The notes beneath the pieces are model-generated. The model saw only the letters and a program-made list of their open reading frames with translations. It searched no databases and was not told the DNA's origin. From the NCBI GenBank assembly GCA_030762175.1, contig CM060834.1, positions 63,469,501 to 63,533,500 of the forward strand: a DNA stretch of 64,000 bases, in the 5' to 3' direction. The position numbers were made by a program, and so were the translations under genes. Position 1 is the first letter of the stretch. Each line of letters opens with the position of its first letter. The DNA is from Metallyticus violacea (Eukaryota; Arthropoda; Insecta; Mantodea; Metallyticidae). This document shows, one piece after another, positions 24,201 through 35,560 of the stretch.

Positions 24201-26889
24201 CCTTATACAAGCATATTATGCGCAAAGAATCTGGAAAAGAAAAAATTTTTTTTTCGAAGTTTGGAAACTTCGTTGGAATCACATTTTTTCCGTTCTTATT
24301 TAAGATTACTGGTTCTCTTTCATTATAGTAGTTTGATAGCCTCAGAAGAGCATATTATGCACAAAGAATCTCGAAAAGAAAAAAAATTTTTTTCGAAGTT
24401 TGGACACTTCGTTAGAATCAGTTTTTTTCCGATCTTATTTGAGATAACTGGTTCTCTTTCATTATACTAGTTTGATAGCCTCAGCAAATCATATTATGCG
24501 CAAAGAATCTCGAAAAGAAAAAAAATTTTTTTCGAAGTTTGGAAACTTCGTTAGAATCACTTTTTTTCCGTTCTTATTTGAGATAACTGATTCTCTTTCA
24601 TTATACTAGTTTGATAGGCTCAGTAAAGCATATTATGCGCAAAGAATCTCGAAGAGAAAAAAAATTTTTTTCGAAGTTTGGAAACGTCGTTTGAATCACT
24701 TTTTTCCATTCTTATTTGAGATTACTGGTTCTCTTTCATTATAGTAGTTTGATAGCCTCAGAAAAGCATATTATGCACAAAGAATCACGAAAAGAAAAAA
24801 AAAATTTTTCGAAGTTTGGAAACTTCGTTAGAATCACTTTTTTTCCGTTCTTATTTGAGATAACTGGTTCTCTTTCATTATACTAGTTTGATAGCTTCAG
24901 AAAAGCATATTATGCGCAAAGAATCTCGAAAAGAAAAAAGTTTTTTTTCGAAGTTTGGAAACTTCGTTAGAATCACTTTTTTTCCATTCTTATTTAAGAT
25001 AACTTGTTCCCTTTCATTATACTAGTTTGATAGCCTTAGACAAGCATATTATGCGCAAAGAATCTCGAAAAGGAAAAAATTTTTTTTCGAAGTTTGGAAA
25101 CTTCGTTAGAATCACTTTTTTTCCGTTCTTATTTGAGATAACTGGTTCTCTTTCATTATACTAGTTTGATAGCCTCAGAAAAGCATATTATGCGCAAAGA
25201 ATCTTGAAAAGAAAAAAAATTATTTTCGAAGTTTGGAAACTTCGTTAGAATCACTTTTTTTCCGTTCTTAATTGAGATAACTGGTTCTCTTTCATTATAC
25301 TAGTTTGATAGCCTCAGTAAAGCATATTATGCGCAAAGAATCTCGAAAAGAAAAAAGTTTTTTTTTGAAGTTTGGAAACTTCGTTTGAATCACTTTTTTT
25401 CCGTTCTTATTTGAGATAACTGGTTCTCTTTCATTATACTAGTTTGATAGGCTCAGTAAAGCATAATATGCGCAAAGAATCTCGAAAAGAAAAAAAAATT
25501 TTTCGAAGTTTGGAATCGTCGTTTGAATCACTTTTTTCCGTTCTTATTTGAGATTACTGGTTCTCTTTCATTATAGTAGTTTGATAGCCTCAGAAAAGCA
25601 TATTATGCACAAAGAATCTCGAAAAGAAAAAAAATTTTTTTCGAAGTTTGGACACTTCGTTAGAATCACTTTTTTTCCGATCTTATTTGAGATAACTGGT
25701 TCTCTTTCATTATACTAGTTTGATAGCCTCAGCAAAGCATATTATGCGCAAAGAATCTCGAAAAGAAAAAAAATTTTTTTCGAAGTTTGGAAACTTCGTT
25801 AGAATCACTTTTTTTCCGATCTTATTTGAGATAACTGGTTCTCTTTCATTATACTAGTTTGATAGTCTCAGCAAAGCATATTATGCCCAAAGAATATGGA
25901 AAAGAAAAAAAATTTTTTTCGAAGTTTGGAAACTTCGTTAGAATCACTTTTTTTCCGTTCTTATGTGACATAACTGGTTCTCTTTCCTTATACTAGTTTG
26001 ATAACTTCAGAAAAGGATATTATGCGCAAAGAATCTCGAAAAGAAAAAAGTTTTTTTTCGAAGTTTGGAAACTTCGTTTGAATCACTTTTGTTTCCGTTC
26101 TTATTTGAGATAACTGGTTCTCTTTCATTATATTAGTTTGATAGCGTCAGTAAAGCATATTATGCGCAAAGAATCTGGAAAAGAAAAAAAATTTTTTTCG
26201 AAGTTTGGAAACTTCGTTAGAATCACTTTTTTCCGTTCTTATTTGAGATAACTGGTTCTCTTTCATTATACTAGTTTGATAGCCTCAGTAAAGCATATTA
26301 TGCGCAAAGAATCTCGAAAAGAAAAAATTTTTTTTTCGAAGTTTGGAAACGTCGTTTGAATCACTTTTTCCGTTCTTATTTGAGATTACTGGTTCTCTTT
26401 CATTATAGTAGATTGATAGCCTCAGAAAAGCATATTATGCGCAAAGAATCTCGAAAAGAAAAAAGTTTTTTTTCGAAGTTTGGAAACTTCTTTAGAATCA
26501 CTTTTTTTCCGTTCTTATTTGAGATAACTGGTTCTCTTTCATTATACTAGTTTGATAGCCTCAGTAAAGCATATTATGCGCAAAGAATCTCGAAAAGAAT
26601 AAGGTTTTTTTTTGAAGTTTGGAAACCTCGTTTGAATCACTTTTTTTCCGTTCTTATTTGAGATAACTGGTTCTCTTTCATTATACTAGTTTGATAGGCT
26701 CAGTAAAGCATATTATGCGCAAAGAATCTCGAAAAGAAAAAAAATTTTTTCGAAGTTTGGAATCGTCGTTTGAATCACTTTTTTCCGTTCTTATTTGAGA
26801 TTACTGGTTCTCTTTCATTATACTAGTTTGATAGCCTCAGCAAAGCATATTATGCGCAAAGAATCTCGAAAAGAAAAAAATTTTTTTCG
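21204..26889 (+). repeat. HOR copy E, 41 monomers, 5,686 bp (enlarged)
   Basis: This unit repeats copy B, including the GACAAGC-type block, the back-jump and the private variants TCGTAAAGG (near 23398) and CTTCTTTAG (near 22187). The displacement from B is 17,185-17,186 bp. A local change, TATACCTGTTTG near 22106, is not in B. The agreement shows that the 12-monomer enlargement happened once and was then copied with its surroundings. Confidence 0.88.
23486..24332 (+). repeat. GACAAGC-type monomer block inside HOR copy E
   Basis: This is the counterpart of the block at 6300-7146 with the same monomer order, including CCACAGACAAGC, the GCATAGGTATGCGC unit near 23932, and CATAATACTAG. It ends in the same hybrid monomer that joins ATTTAAGATTACTGG to TTATAGTAG, after which the HOR resumes. 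Confidence 0.82.
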
Positions 26890-29180
26890 AAGTTTGGAAA
26901 CTTCGTTAGAATCACTTTTTTTCCGTTCTTATTTGAGATAACTGGTTCTCTTTCATTATACTAGTTTGATAGCCTCAGTAAAGCATATTATGCGCAAAGA
27001 ATCTGGAAAAGAAAAAAAATTGTTTTCGAAGTTTGGAAACGTCGTTTTAATCACTTTTTTCCATTCTTATTTGAGATTACTGATTCTCTTTCATTATAGT
27101 AGTTTGATAGCCTCAGAAAAGCATATTATGCACAAAGAATCTCGAAAAGAAAAAAAATTTTTTTCGAAGTTTGGACACTTCGTTAGAATCACTTTTTTTC
27201 CGATCTTATTTGAGATAACTGGTTCTCTTTCATTATACTAGTTTGATAGCCTCAGCAAAGCATATTATGCGCAAAGAATCTCGAAAAGAAAAAAAATTTT
27301 TTTCGAAGTTTGGAAACTTCGTTAGAATCTTTTTTTTTCCGTTCTTATTTGAGATAACTGGTTCTCTTTCATTATACTAGTTTGATAGCCTCAGCAAAGC
27401 ATATTATGCGCAAAGAATCCCGAAAAGAAAAAAAATTTTTTTCGAAGTTTAGAAACTTCGTTAGAATCACTTTTTTTCCGTTCTTATTTGAGATAACTGG
27501 TTCTCTTTCATTATAGTAGTTTGATAGCCTCAGAAAAGCATATTATGCGCAAAGAATCTCGAAAAGAAAAAAGTTTTTTTTCGAAGTTTGGAAACTTCTT
27601 TAGAATCACTTTTTTTCCGTTCTTATTTGAGATAACTGGTTCTTTCATTATACTAGTTTGATAGCCTCAGTAAAGCATATTATGCGCAAAGAATCTGGAA
27701 AAGAAAAAAAATTATTTTCGAAGTTTGGAAACTTCGTTAGAATCACTTTTTTTCCGTTCTTAATTGAGATACCTGGTTCTCTTTCATTATACTAGTTTGA
27801 TAGCCTCAGTAAAGCATATTATGCGCAAAGAATCTCGAAAAGAAAAAAGTTTTTTTTGAAGTTTGGAAACTTCGTTAGAATCACTTTTTTTCCGTTCTTA
27901 TTTGAGATAACTGGTTCTCTTTCATTCTACTAGTTTGATAGGCTCAGTAAAGGATATTATGCGCAAAGAATCTCGAAAAGAAAAAAAAATTTTTCGAAGT
28001 TTGGAATCGTCGTTTGAATCACTTTTTTCCGTTCTTATTTGAGATTACTGGTTCTCTTTCATTATACTAGTTTGATAGCCTCAGCAAAGCATATTATGCG
28101 CAAAGAATCTCGAAAAGAAAAAAAATTTTTTTCGAAGTTTGGAAACTTCGTTAGAATCACTTTTTTTCCGTTCTTATTTGAGATAACTGGTTCTCTTTCA
28201 TTATACTAGTTTGATAGCCTCAGTAAAGCATATTATGCGCAAAGAATCTCGAAAAGAAAAAAATTTTTTTTCGAAGTTTGGAAACGTCGTTTGAATCACT
28301 TTTTTCCTTTCTTATTTGAGATTACTGGTTCTCTTTCATTATAGTAGTTTGATAGCCTCAGAAGAGCATATTATGCACAAAGAATCTCGAAAAGAAAAAA
28401 AATTTTTTTCGAAGTTTGGACACTTCGTTAGAATCAGTTTTTTTCCGATCTTATTTGAGATAACTGGTTCTCTTTCATTATACTAGTTTGATAGCCTCAG
28501 CAAATCATATTATGCGCAAAGAATCTCGAAAAGAAAAAAAATTTTTTTCGAAGTTTGGAAACTTCGTTAGAATCACTTTTTTTCCGTTCTTATTTGAGAT
28601 AACTGATTCTCTTTCATTATACTAGTTTGATAGGCTCAGTAAAGCATATTATGCGCAAAGAATCTCGAAGAGAAAAAAAATTTTTTTCGAAGTTTGGAAA
28701 CGTCGTTTGAATCACTTTTTTCCATTCTTATTTGAGATTACTGGTTCTCTTTCATTATAGTAGTTTGATAGCCTCAGAAAAGCATATTATGCACAAAGAA
28801 TCACGAAAAGAAAAAAAAAATTTTTCGAAGTTTGGAAACTTCGTTAGAATCACTTTTTTTCCGTTCTTATTTGAGATAACTGGTTCTCTTTCATTATACT
28901 AGTTTGATAGCTTCAGAAAAGCATATTATGCGCAAAGAATCTCGAAAAGAAAAAAGTTTTTTTTCGAAGTTTGGAAACTTCGTTAGAATCACTTTTTTTC
29001 CATTCTTATTTAAGATAACTTGTTCCCTTTCATTATACTAGTTTGATAGCCTTAGACAAGCATATTATGCGCAAAGAATCTCGAAAAGGAAAAAATTTTT
29101 TTTCGAAGTTTGGAAACTTCGTTAGAATCACTTTTTTTCCGTTCTTATTTGAGATAACTGGTTCTCTTTCATTATACTAG
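26890..29180 (+). repeat. HOR copy F, truncated 29-mer unit
   Basis: The segment follows the 29-monomer order up to the monomer with CCTTAGACAAGC near 29050 and then enters the GACAAGC block instead of completing the unit. It carries CTCGAAAAGG near 29082, as in A, C and D, not the TCGTAAAGG of B and E. It shares with copy C the combination GCATATTATGCGC plus CTTCGTTAG at the landmark where A/D and B/E differ. A two-base loss gives GGTTCTTTCATT near 27640. Confidence 0.85.
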
Positions 29181-32100
29181 TTTGATAGCCACAGACAAGC
29201 ATATTATGCGCAAAGAATCTCGAAAAGAAAAAAATTTTTTTTCGAAGTTTGGAAACTTCCTTAGAATCACTTTTTTTCCATTCTTATTTGAGATAACTTG
29301 TTCTCTTTCATTATACTTGTTTGATAGCCTCAGACAAGCATATTATGCGCAAAGAATGTCGAAAAGAAAAAAATTTTATTTCGAAGTTTGGAAACTTCGT
29401 TAGAATCACTTTTTTTCCGTTCTTATTTGAGATAACTGGTTCTCTTTCATTATACTAGTTTGATAGCCTCAGAGAAGCATATTATGCGCAAAGAATCTCT
29501 AAAAGAAAAAATTTTTTTTTCGAAGTTTGGAAACTTCGTTAGAATCACTTTTTTTCCGTTCTTATTTGAGATAACTGGTTCTCCTTCATTATACTAGTTT
29601 GATAGCCTCAGAAAAGCATAGGTATGCGCAAAGAATCTCGAAAAGAAAAAATTTTTTTTTCGAAGTTTGGAAACTTCCTTAGAATTACTTTTTTTCCATT
29701 CTTATTTAAGATTACTGGTTCTCTTTCATTATACTAGTTTGATAGCCTCAGACAAGCATATTATGCGCAAAGAATCTCGAAAAGAAAAAAATTTTTTTTC
29801 GAAGTTTGGAAACTTCGTTAGAATCACTTTTTTTCCGTTCTTATTTGAGATAACTTTTTCTCTTTCATAATACTAGTTTGATAGCCTTATACAAGCATAT
29901 TATGCGCAAAGAATCTGGAAAAGAAAAAATTTTTTTTTCGAAGTTTGGAAACTTCGTTGGAATCACATTTTTTCCGTTCTTATTTAAGATTACTGGTTCT
30001 CTTTCATTATACTAGTTTGATAGCCTCAGACAAGCATATTATGCGCAAAGAATGTCGAAAAGAAAAAAATTTTATTTCGAAGTTTGGAAACTTCGTTAGA
30101 ATCACTTTTTTTCCGTTCTTATTTGAGATAACTGGTTCTCTTTCATTATACTACTTTGATAGCCTCAGAAAAGCATATTATGCGCAAAGAATCTCGAAAA
30201 GAAAAATATTTTTTTTCGAAGATTGGAAACCTCGTTAGAATCACTTTTTTTCCGTTCTTATTTGAGATAACTGGTTCTCTTTCATTATACTAGTTTGATA
30301 GCCTCAGACAAGCATATTATGCGCAAAGAATCTCGAAAAGAAAAAAATTTTTTTTCGAAGTTTGGAAACTTCCTTAGAATCACTTTTTTTCCATTCTTAT
30401 TTGAGATAACTTGTTCTCTTTCATTATACTTGTTTGATAGCCTTAGACAAGCATATTATGCGCAAAGAATCTCGAAAAGAAAAAAATTTTTTTTCGAAGT
30501 TTGTAAACTTCGTTAGAATCACTTTTTTTCCGTTCTTATTTAAGATTACTGGTTCTCTTTCATTATACTAGTTTGATAGCCTCAGACAAGCATATTATGC
30601 GCAAAGAATCTCGAAAAGAAAAAAATTTTTTTCGAAGTTTGGAAACTTCGTTAGAATCACTTTTTTTCCGTTCTTATTTGAGAAAACTTGTTCTCTTTCA
30701 TTATACTTGTTTGATAGCCTTAGACAAGCATATTATGCGCAAAGAATCTCGAAAAGAAAAAAAATTTTTTTCGAAGTTTGGAAACTTCCTTAGAATCACT
30801 TTTTTTCCATTCTTATTTGAGATAACTTGTTCTCTTTCATTATACTTGTTTGATAGCCTTAGACAAGCATATTATGCGCAAAGAATCTCGAAAAGAAAAA
30901 AATTTTTTTTCGAAGTTTGGAAACTTCCTTAGAATCACTTTTTTTCCATTCTTATTTGAGATAACTTGTTCTCTTTCATTATACTAGTTTGATAGCCTTA
31001 GACAAGCATATTATGCGCAAAGAATCTGGAAAAGAAAAAAATTTTTTTTCGAAGTTTGGAAACTTCCTTAGAATCACTTTTTTTCCATTCTTATTTGAGA
31101 TAACTTGTTCTCTTTCATTATACTAGTTGGATAGCCTTAGACAAGCATATTATGCGCAAAGAATCTCGAAAAGAAAAAAATTTTTTTTCGAAGTTTGGAA
31201 ACTTCGTTGGAATCACATTTTTTCCGTCTTATTTAAGATTACTGGTTCTCTTTCATTATACTAGTTTGATAGCCTCAGACAAGCATATTATGCGCAAAGA
31301 ATGTCGAAAAGAAAAAAATTTTATTTCGAAGTTTGGAAACTTCGTTAGAATCACTTTTTTTCCGTTCTTATTTGAGATAACTGGTTCTCTTTCATTATAC
31401 TACTTTGATAGCCTCAAAAAGCATATTATGCGCAAAGAATCTCGAAAAGAAAAATATTTTTTTTGAAGATTGGAAACCTCGTTAGAATCACTTTTTTTCC
31501 GTTCTTATTTGAGATAACTGGTTCTCTTTCATTATACTAGTTTGATTGCCTCAGACAAGCATATTATGCGCAAAGAATCTCGAAAAGAAAAAAATTTTTT
31601 TTCGAAGTTTGGAAACTTCCTTAGAATCACTTTTTTTCCATTCTTATTTGAGATAACTTGTTCTCTTTCATTATACTTGTTTGATAGCCTTAGACAAGCA
31701 TATTATGCGCAAAGAATCTCGAAAAGAAAAAAATTTTTTTTCGAAGTTTGGAAACTTCGTTAGAATCACTTTTTTTCCGTTCTTATTTAAGATTACTGGT
31801 TCTCTTTCATTATACTAGTTTGATAGCCTCAGACAAGCATATTATGCGCAAAGAATCTCGAAAAGAAAAAAATTTTTTTTCGAAGTTTGGAAACTTCGTT
31901 AGAATCACTTTTTTTCCGTTTTTATTTGAGATAACTTGTTCTCTTTCATTATACTAGTTTGATAGCCTTAGACAAGCATATTATGCGCAAAGAATCTCGA
32001 AAAGAAAAAAATTTTTTTTCGAAGTTTGGAAACTTCGTTGGAATCACTTTTTTTCCGTTCTTATTTAAGATTACTGGTTCTCTTTCATTATACTAGTTTG
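29170..32100 (+). repeat. Extended GACAAGC-type block, ~21 monomers
   Basis: Nearly all monomers here have TTAGACAAGC or CAGACAAGC, and many have CTTCCTTAG, ATTTGAGATAACTTGTTC and TTATACTTGTTTG. The first ~830 bp match the blocks in B and E, but here the series continues where those jump back to the HOR. Within the block a nine-monomer segment is duplicated at a displacement of 1,247 bp: GAAGATTGGAAACC occurs near 30219 and 31466. The second copy has small deletions (CCGTCTTATT near 31225, CTCAAAAAGC near 31413), so the two are not recent identical copies. Confidence 0.82.
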
Positions 32101-32990
32101 ATAGCCTCAGAAAAGGATATTATGCGCCAAGAATCTCGAAAAGAAAAAAGTTTTTTTTCGAAGTTTGGAAACTTCGTTTGAATCACTTTTTTTCCGTTCT
32201 TATTTGAGATAACTGGTTCTCTTTCATTATATTAGTTTGATAGCCTCAGTAAAGCATATTATGCGCAAAGAATCTGGAAAAGATAAAAAATTTTTTTCGA
32301 AGTTTGGAAACTTCGTTAGAATCACTTTTTTCCGTTCTTATTTGAGATAACTGGTTCTCTTTCATTATACTACTTTTGATAGCTGTAGAAAAGCATATTA
32401 TGCGCAAAGAATCTCGAAAAGAAAAAAAAATTTTTCGAAGTTTGGAAACTTCATTAGAATACTTTTTTTGCGTTCTTATTCGAGATAACTGGTTCTCTTT
32501 CATTATACTAGTTTGATAGCCTCAGAAAAGCATATTATGCTCAAAGAATCTCGAATAGAAAAAACATTTTTTACGAAGTTTTGAAACTTCATTAGAATCA
32601 CTTTTTTTCCGTTCTTATTCGAGTAAACTGGTTCTCTTTCATTATACTAATTTGATAGCCTCAGAAAAGCATATTATGCGCAAAGAATTTGAAAAGAAAA
32701 ACATTTTCTTTCGAAGTTAGAAACTTCATTAGAATCACTTTTTTTCCGTTCTTATACGAGATAACTGGTTCTCTTTCATTTTGCTAGTTTGATAGCGGTA
32801 GAAAAGCATATTATGCCCAAAGAATCTCGAAAAGAAAAAAAAAGTTTTTCAAAATTTTGAAACTTCATTAGAATCACTTTTTTTCCGTTCTTATTCTATT
32901 TAACTGGTTCTCTTTCATTATACTAGTTTGATAGCCTCAGTAAAGCATATTATGCGCAAAGAATCTCGAAAAGAAAAAAATTTTTTTTCG
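32101..32990 (+). repeat. Diverged monomers, border of first and second families
   Basis: Monomers here are less alike than elsewhere. They include ACTTTTGATAGCTGTAG near 32372, TTTTTTGCGTTC near 32467, ATTCGAGTAAACTGG near 32620, CATTTTGCTAG near 32777, TCAAAATTTTGAAAC near 32848 and ATTCTATTTAACTGG near 32893. The piece from 32371 to about 32930 recurs at 35002-35560, a displacement of 2,631 bp (19 monomers). Confidence 0.78.
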
Positions 32991-33960
32991 AATTTTGGAA
33001 ACTTCGTTATAATCACTTTTTTTCCGTTCTTATTTGAGATAACTGGTTCTCTTTCATTATACTTGTTTGATAGCCTCAGTAAAGCATATTATGCGCAAAG
33101 AATCTGGAAAGAAAAAAAATTTTTTTCGAAGTTTGGAAACTTCATTAGAATCACTTTTTTTCCGTTCTTATTTGAGATAACTGGTTCTCTTTCATTATAC
33201 TAGTTTGATAGCCTCAGTAAAGCATATTATGCGCAAAGAATCTCGAAAAGAAAAAAGTTTTTTTTCGAAGTTTGGAAACTTCGTTTGAATCACTTTTTTT
33301 CCGTTCTTATTTGAGATAACTGGTTCTCTTTCATTATACTAGTTTGATAGCCTCAGTAAAGCATATTATGCGCAAAGAATCTCGAAAAGAAAAAAAATTT
33401 TTTTCGAAGTTTGGAAACTTCGTTAGAATCACTTTTTTTCCGTTCTTATTTGAGATAACTGGTTCTCTTTCATTATACTAGTTTGATAGCCTCAGTAAAG
33501 CATATCATGCGCAAAGAATCTCGAAAAGAATAAAAATTTTTTTCGAAGTTTGGAAACTTCCTTAGAATCACTTTTTTTCCGTTCTTATTTGAGATAACTG
33601 GTTCTCTTTCATTATACTAGTTTGATAGCCACAGTAAAGCATATTATGCGCAAAGAATCTGGAAAGAAAAAAAATTTTTTTCGAAGTTTGGAAACTTCGT
33701 TAGAATCACTTTTTTTCCGTTCTTATTTGAGATAACTGGTTCTCTTTCATTATACTAGTTTGATAGCCTCAGTAAAGCACATTATGCGCAAAGATTCTCG
33801 AAAAGAAAAAAAATTTTTTTCGAAGTTTGGAAACGTCGTTTGAATCACTTTTTTCCGTTCTTATTTGAGATTACTGGTTCTCTTTCATTATAGTAGTTTG
33901 ATAGCCTCAGAAAAGCATATTATGCACAAAGAATCTCGAAAAGAAAAAAAAATTTTTTCG
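32991..33960 (+). repeat. 7-monomer unit, first copy (~970 bp)
   Basis: It begins at the AATTTTGGAAACTTCG monomer with GTTATAATC and includes GGAAAGAAAA (one A fewer than usual), CATATCATGCGC near 33503, CCACAGTAAAGC near 33630, GCACATTATGCGCAAAGATTC near 33777 and a type B monomer. The same order begins again at 33961. Confidence 0.8.
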
Positions 33961-34930
33961 AATTTTGGAAACTTCGTTATAATCACTTTTTTTCCGTTCT
34001 TATTTGAGATAACTGGTTCTCTTTCATTATACTTGTTTGATAGCCCCAGTAAAGCATATTATGCGCAAAGAATCTGGAAAGAAAAAAATTTTTTTCGAAG
34101 TTTGGAAACTTCATTACAATCACTTTTTTTCCGTTCTTATTTGAGATAACTGGTTCTCTTTCATTATACTAGTTTGATAGCCTCAGTAAAGCATATTATG
34201 CGCAAAGAATCTCGAAAAGAAAAAAGTTTTTTTTCGAAGTTTGGAAACTTCGTTTGAATCACTTTTTTTCCGTTCTTATTTGAGATAACTGGTTCTCTTT
34301 CATTATACTAGTTTGATAGCCTCAGTAAAGCATATTATGCGCAAAGAATCTCGAAAAGAAAAAAAATTTTTTTCGAAGTTTGGAAACTTCGTTAGAATCA
34401 CTTTTTTTCCGTTCTTATTTGAGATAGCTGGTTCTCTTTCATTATACTAGTTTCATAGCCTCAGTAAAGCATATTATGCGCAAAGAATCTCGAAAAGAAT
34501 AAAAATTTTTTTCGAAGTTTGGAAACTTCCTTAGAATCACTTTTTTTCCGTTCTTATTTGAGATAACTGGTTCTCTTTCATTATACTAGTTTGATAGCCA
34601 CAGTAAAGCATATTATGCGCAAAGAATCTGGAAAGAAAAAAAATTTTTTTCGAAGTTTGGAAACTTCGTTAGAATCACTTTTTTTCCGTTCTTATTTGAG
34701 ATAACTGGTTCTCTTTCATTATACTAGTTTGATAGCCTCAGTAAAGCACATTATGCGCAAAGATTCTCGAAAAGAAAAAAAATTTTTTTCGAAGTTTGGA
34801 AACGTCGTTTCAATCACTTTTTTCCGTTCTTATTTGAGATTACTGGTTCTCTTTCATTATAGTAGTTTGATAGCCTCAGAAAAGCATATTATGCACAAAG
34901 AATCTCGAAAAGAAAAAAAATTTTTTTCGA
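33961..34930 (+). repeat. 7-monomer unit, second copy (~970 bp)
   Basis: This repeats 32991-33960 with AATTTTGGAAACTTCGTTATAATC, GGAAAGAAAA, CCACAGTAAAGC near 34598 and GCACATTATGCGCAAAGATTC near 34746, displaced by 969-970 bp. Differences include CCCCAGTAAAGC near 34044, GATAGCTGG near 34424 and TTTCATAGCC near 34452. A third copy starts but breaks off near 34990 into the ACTTTTGATAGC monomer. Confidence 0.8.
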
Positions 34931-35560
34931 AGTTTGGAAACTTCGTTATAATCACTTTTTTTCCGTTCTTATTTGAGATAACTGGTTCTCTTTCATTATA
35001 CTACTTTTGATAGCTGTAGAAAAGCATATTATGCGCAAAGAATCTCGAAAAGAAAAAAAAAAATTTCGAAGTTTGGAAACTTCATTAGAATACTTTTTTT
35101 GCGTTCTTATTCGAGATAACTGGTTCTCTTTCATTATACTAGTTTGATAGCCTCAGAAAAGCATATTATGCTCAAAGAATCTCGAATAAAAAAAAATTTT
35201 TTACGAAGTTTTGAAACTTCATTAGAATCACTTTTTTTCCGTTCTTATTCGAGTAAACTGGTTCTCTTTCATTATACTAATTTGATAGCCTCAGAAAAGC
35301 ATATTATGCGCAAAGAATTTGAAAAGAAAAACATTTTTTTTCGAAGTTAGAAACTTCATTAGAATCACTTTTTTTCCGTTCTTATACGAGATTACTGGTT
35401 CTCTTTCATTTTGCTAGTTTGATAGCTGTAGAAAAGCATATTATGCCCAAAGAATCTCGAAAAGAAAAAAAAAGTTTGTCAAAATTTTGAAACTTCATTA
35501 GAATCACTTTTTTTCCGTTCTTATTCTATTTAACTGGTTCTCTTTCATTATACTAGTTTG
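34931..35560 (+). repeat. Second copy of the diverged border segment
   Basis: From TACTTTTGATAGCTGTAG at 35002 to the ATTCTATTTAACTGG monomer near 35530 this matches 32371 to about 32930 almost base for base. Differences include AAAAAAAAAAATTTCG near 35050, GAATAAAAAAAA near 35185 and AGTTTGTCAAAATTTTG near 35472. The repeated piece flanks the two 7-monomer units, so the whole 19-monomer stretch reads as one duplication. Confidence 0.78.

Noticed and set aside
30573..30932. Longest open frame (119 codons), and the 60-104 codon frames on both strands, as protein genes
   Set aside because: They are made only of satellite monomers, recur with the repeat, mostly start at TTG with no promoter or ribosome-site context, end at the monomer's own stop triplets, and change with single-base slippage in the A/T tracts. 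The minus-strand frames are the complement of the same monomers.
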